Source: CAZMNF01 sp964567595
GTDB lineage: Bacteria > Bipolaricaulota > Bipolaricaulia > RBG-16-55-9
NCBI GenBank assembly: GCA_964567595.1
Contig: CAZMNF010000006.1
Location: 11,736 to 75,735, forward strand
Length of the DNA: 64,000 nt
Direction of reading: 5' to 3'
The first letter of the stretch is position 1; every line of letters begins with the position of its first letter. This document shows, in pieces, positions 62,873-64,000 of the stretch. Below the pieces are notes generated by a model. The model was given only the letters and a program-made list of their open reading frames with translations, had not been told where the DNA came from and searched no databases. The position numbers and the translations under genes were made by a program.

Positions 62873-64000
62873 TCAATCCGCCGGCGTGCCGGACGGCTTT
62901 CCGTCCGTCGGGGCGCCGAACCGCGGCTCCAGCTCGTCGAGCGTCTCGGTGATGCCGCCGTACTCCAGCTCCTGCATCGGCAGCATCGCCGGCCCGGCAA
63001 AGCCCTGCATCCGAATGTCTTCGGCCTTTTGATAAGCCTTCTCCCGGACGTGGTCGAAACAGGCGTGGCCGAAGTAATCCACCGGTTCGCTCAACTGTCC
63101 TTGATCGGTGATCGAAAAGGCGAGGCAGGAGACCATCGGGATGCAGAAGTTCGTCGCCGCGGAGGTGTTGGCCCCCACGGGCATCAGCGGCATGTTGTGT
63201 GAGCCGCGCGTGTTGCCGCCGACGTAGTGGGCCCGCGTGAACGCCTGCGTCACTTCCTCGGGCGCGGGGAAGTTCTGTTGGACGCGAACGGTCATGATCG
63301 GGTCATCCTTGCCGACGTACTTGCCCGCGATGTTGTGCAGGCGGCTGGTGCTGGCGGCGACCACTTGAGCGTCCGGATCGTGGCGGGACATGATGCGCTC
63401 CACGACGAAGCGATGGTCGTCGCGCAAGAGCGCCGCTAGGTTGTAGATCTCCTCCGGCGTGTCCAAGCGGATGACGCGCCCATCAGCATGGGGCTCCACG
63501 TCCATGACGTGGAACGTGAACCCTTTCTTGAGCTTCGGCTTGAGCATGAGCCCGCCCGTGTTCATCGGATCCACGAACGACAGATACAGCGGCAGGTTGA
63601 ACGCGCCCGGCTCGGTCTTGTCGCAGGCGAACGCCAGAAACGACTCGCCGTGGCGCACCTCGATCTCCATCTCCGCCACGCCGGGCCCGAGGCCGTGGAT
63701 GTTGCCCGTGTGCGCTTCCTCCAACAGATCCTGGCCGGCCCCGTAAAGGTTCTCGGATTGGGCCACTTCCGTGGCCGCCTCGAACGTCGACCAGGCCAGC
63801 CCGTGGATGGCCTCGTGATCCTTGCCCTTGTGATGAGCCATGAGCAGCGCAATGTCGTCGCCAGTGAACCAGGTATGCGCGTCGACAATGGTGCCGTCGT
63901 CCTGCGCCCGCTGCATGCGCTCGCGAACCGCCGCCATCATCGCCGAACTCGGCTGCGTGTGACCACCAACACTGCCCACGTCGGCCTTGATCGCACTGAT
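62873..64000 (-). CDS. fbp: Fructose-1,6-bisphosphate aldolase/phosphatase, archaeal type (5' end outside the window)
   Basis: About 375 residues are visible; the frame is still open at the right edge (ISAIKADVGSVGGH), so the first few residues are missing. Typical stretches are HTGNIHGLGPGVAEMEIE, KTEPGAFNLPLYLSFVDPMNTGGL, and YVGGNTRGSHNMPLMPV. This class V enzyme is both an aldolase and a phosphatase, giving a one-protein, one-way gluconeogenic step from triose phosphates to fructose 6-phosphate; it is usual in archaea and in deep-branching, mostly thermophilic bacteria. The Asp and Glu metal ligands (EAE-like GVAEMEIEVRHGE) are present. Confidence 0.93.
   Translation of the reverse strand: MSAIKADVGSVGGHTQPSSAMMAAVRERMQRAQDDGTIVDAHTWFTGDDIALLMAHHKGKDHEAIHGLAWSTFEAATEVAQSENLYGAGQDLLEEAHTGNIHGLGPGVAEMEIEVRHGESFLAFACDKTEPGAFNLPLYLSFVDPMNTGGLMLKPKLKKGFTFHVMDVEPHADGRVIRLDTPEEIYNLAALLRDDHRFVVERIMSRHDPDAQVVAASTSRLHNIAGKYVGKDDPIMTVRVQQNFPAPEEVTQAFTRAHYVGGNTRGSHNMPLMPVGANTSAATNFCIPMVSCLAFSITDQGQLSEPVDYFGHACFDHVREKAYQKAEDIRMQGFAGPAMLPMQELEYGGITETLDELEPRFGAPTDGKPSGTPAD

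Overview
This 64 kb window is a stretch of bacterial chromosome (high G+C, no rRNA operon, no phage, IS or CRISPR). It centres on one very long ribosomal-protein and transcription supercluster on the minus strand, flanked by housekeeping genes and, on the right, by large secreted repeat proteins. Several traits suggest a deep-branching, thermophile- or halophile-like lineage: a short S-adenosylhomocysteinase, the archaeal-type bifunctional fructose-bisphosphate aldolase/phosphatase, an archaeal-style Lhr helicase, a very long RpoC, zinc-ribbon versions of S4, S14, L24, L31 and L36, and acidic protein tails. The combination of NosD-like beta-helix, lamin-tail and PKD exoproteins made me think of Bipolaricaulota (Acetothermia). 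That is a low-confidence inference from gene content only.

Layout. 1-1555: start of an RND/MMPL transporter with a small secreted partner (minus). 1590-5809: a minus-strand cluster ahcY, rpsI, rpmE, a cystathionine lyase/synthase and cystathionine beta-synthase, i.e. the homocysteine-to-cysteine route mixed with two ribosomal proteins. 5934-10218: rsmA, a small hypothetical, tRNA-Leu(CAA), a small membrane protein, a tyrosine recombinase and a secreted coiled-coil protein with a clear terminator. 10337-13824: a four-gene ABC-2 exporter cassette that follows the ribosomal cluster without a visible terminator. 13902-31717: rpsL-rpsG-fusA, then S10-spc-alpha genes in near-canonical order down to rpoA and rplQ, but without tuf, rpmD or infA. 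31923-40900: rpoC with no rpoB next to it, then the hpf / PP-loop protein / pcrA operon.

41012-45523: rimI, a lamin-tail exoprotein, a patatin-like hydrolase, and groES-groEL under a consensus promoter with a CIRCE operator. 45579-49117: DUF2227-like membrane protein, RlpA-like protein and Lhr helicase. 49234-52361: hemA-hemQ-ferrochelatase, consistent with the coproporphyrin-dependent heme route. 52364-53676: MazG-like protein, a beta-barrel-like exported protein and VanZ. 53735-60430: a 1786-residue beta-helix protein and a degenerate SNase/PKD/lamin-tail protein, probably one exported module. 60478-64000: tRNA-Lys(TTT), folD, two tiny membrane proteins, a hotdog thioesterase, a nucleoside deaminase and the FBP aldolase/phosphatase (cut by the right edge).

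The most distinctive observations are: an S11 that stops exactly at the universally placed Asn that forms isoaspartate in E. coli; an S12 with Pro in place of Lys88; acidic tails on L15 and RpoC; rpoC separated from rpoB; several genes whose -10 box lies so close to the ATG that the mRNA must be leaderless or nearly so; and the giant beta-helix protein with a recurring HP-acidic-G turn next to a nuclease fold that has lost its catalytic residues.
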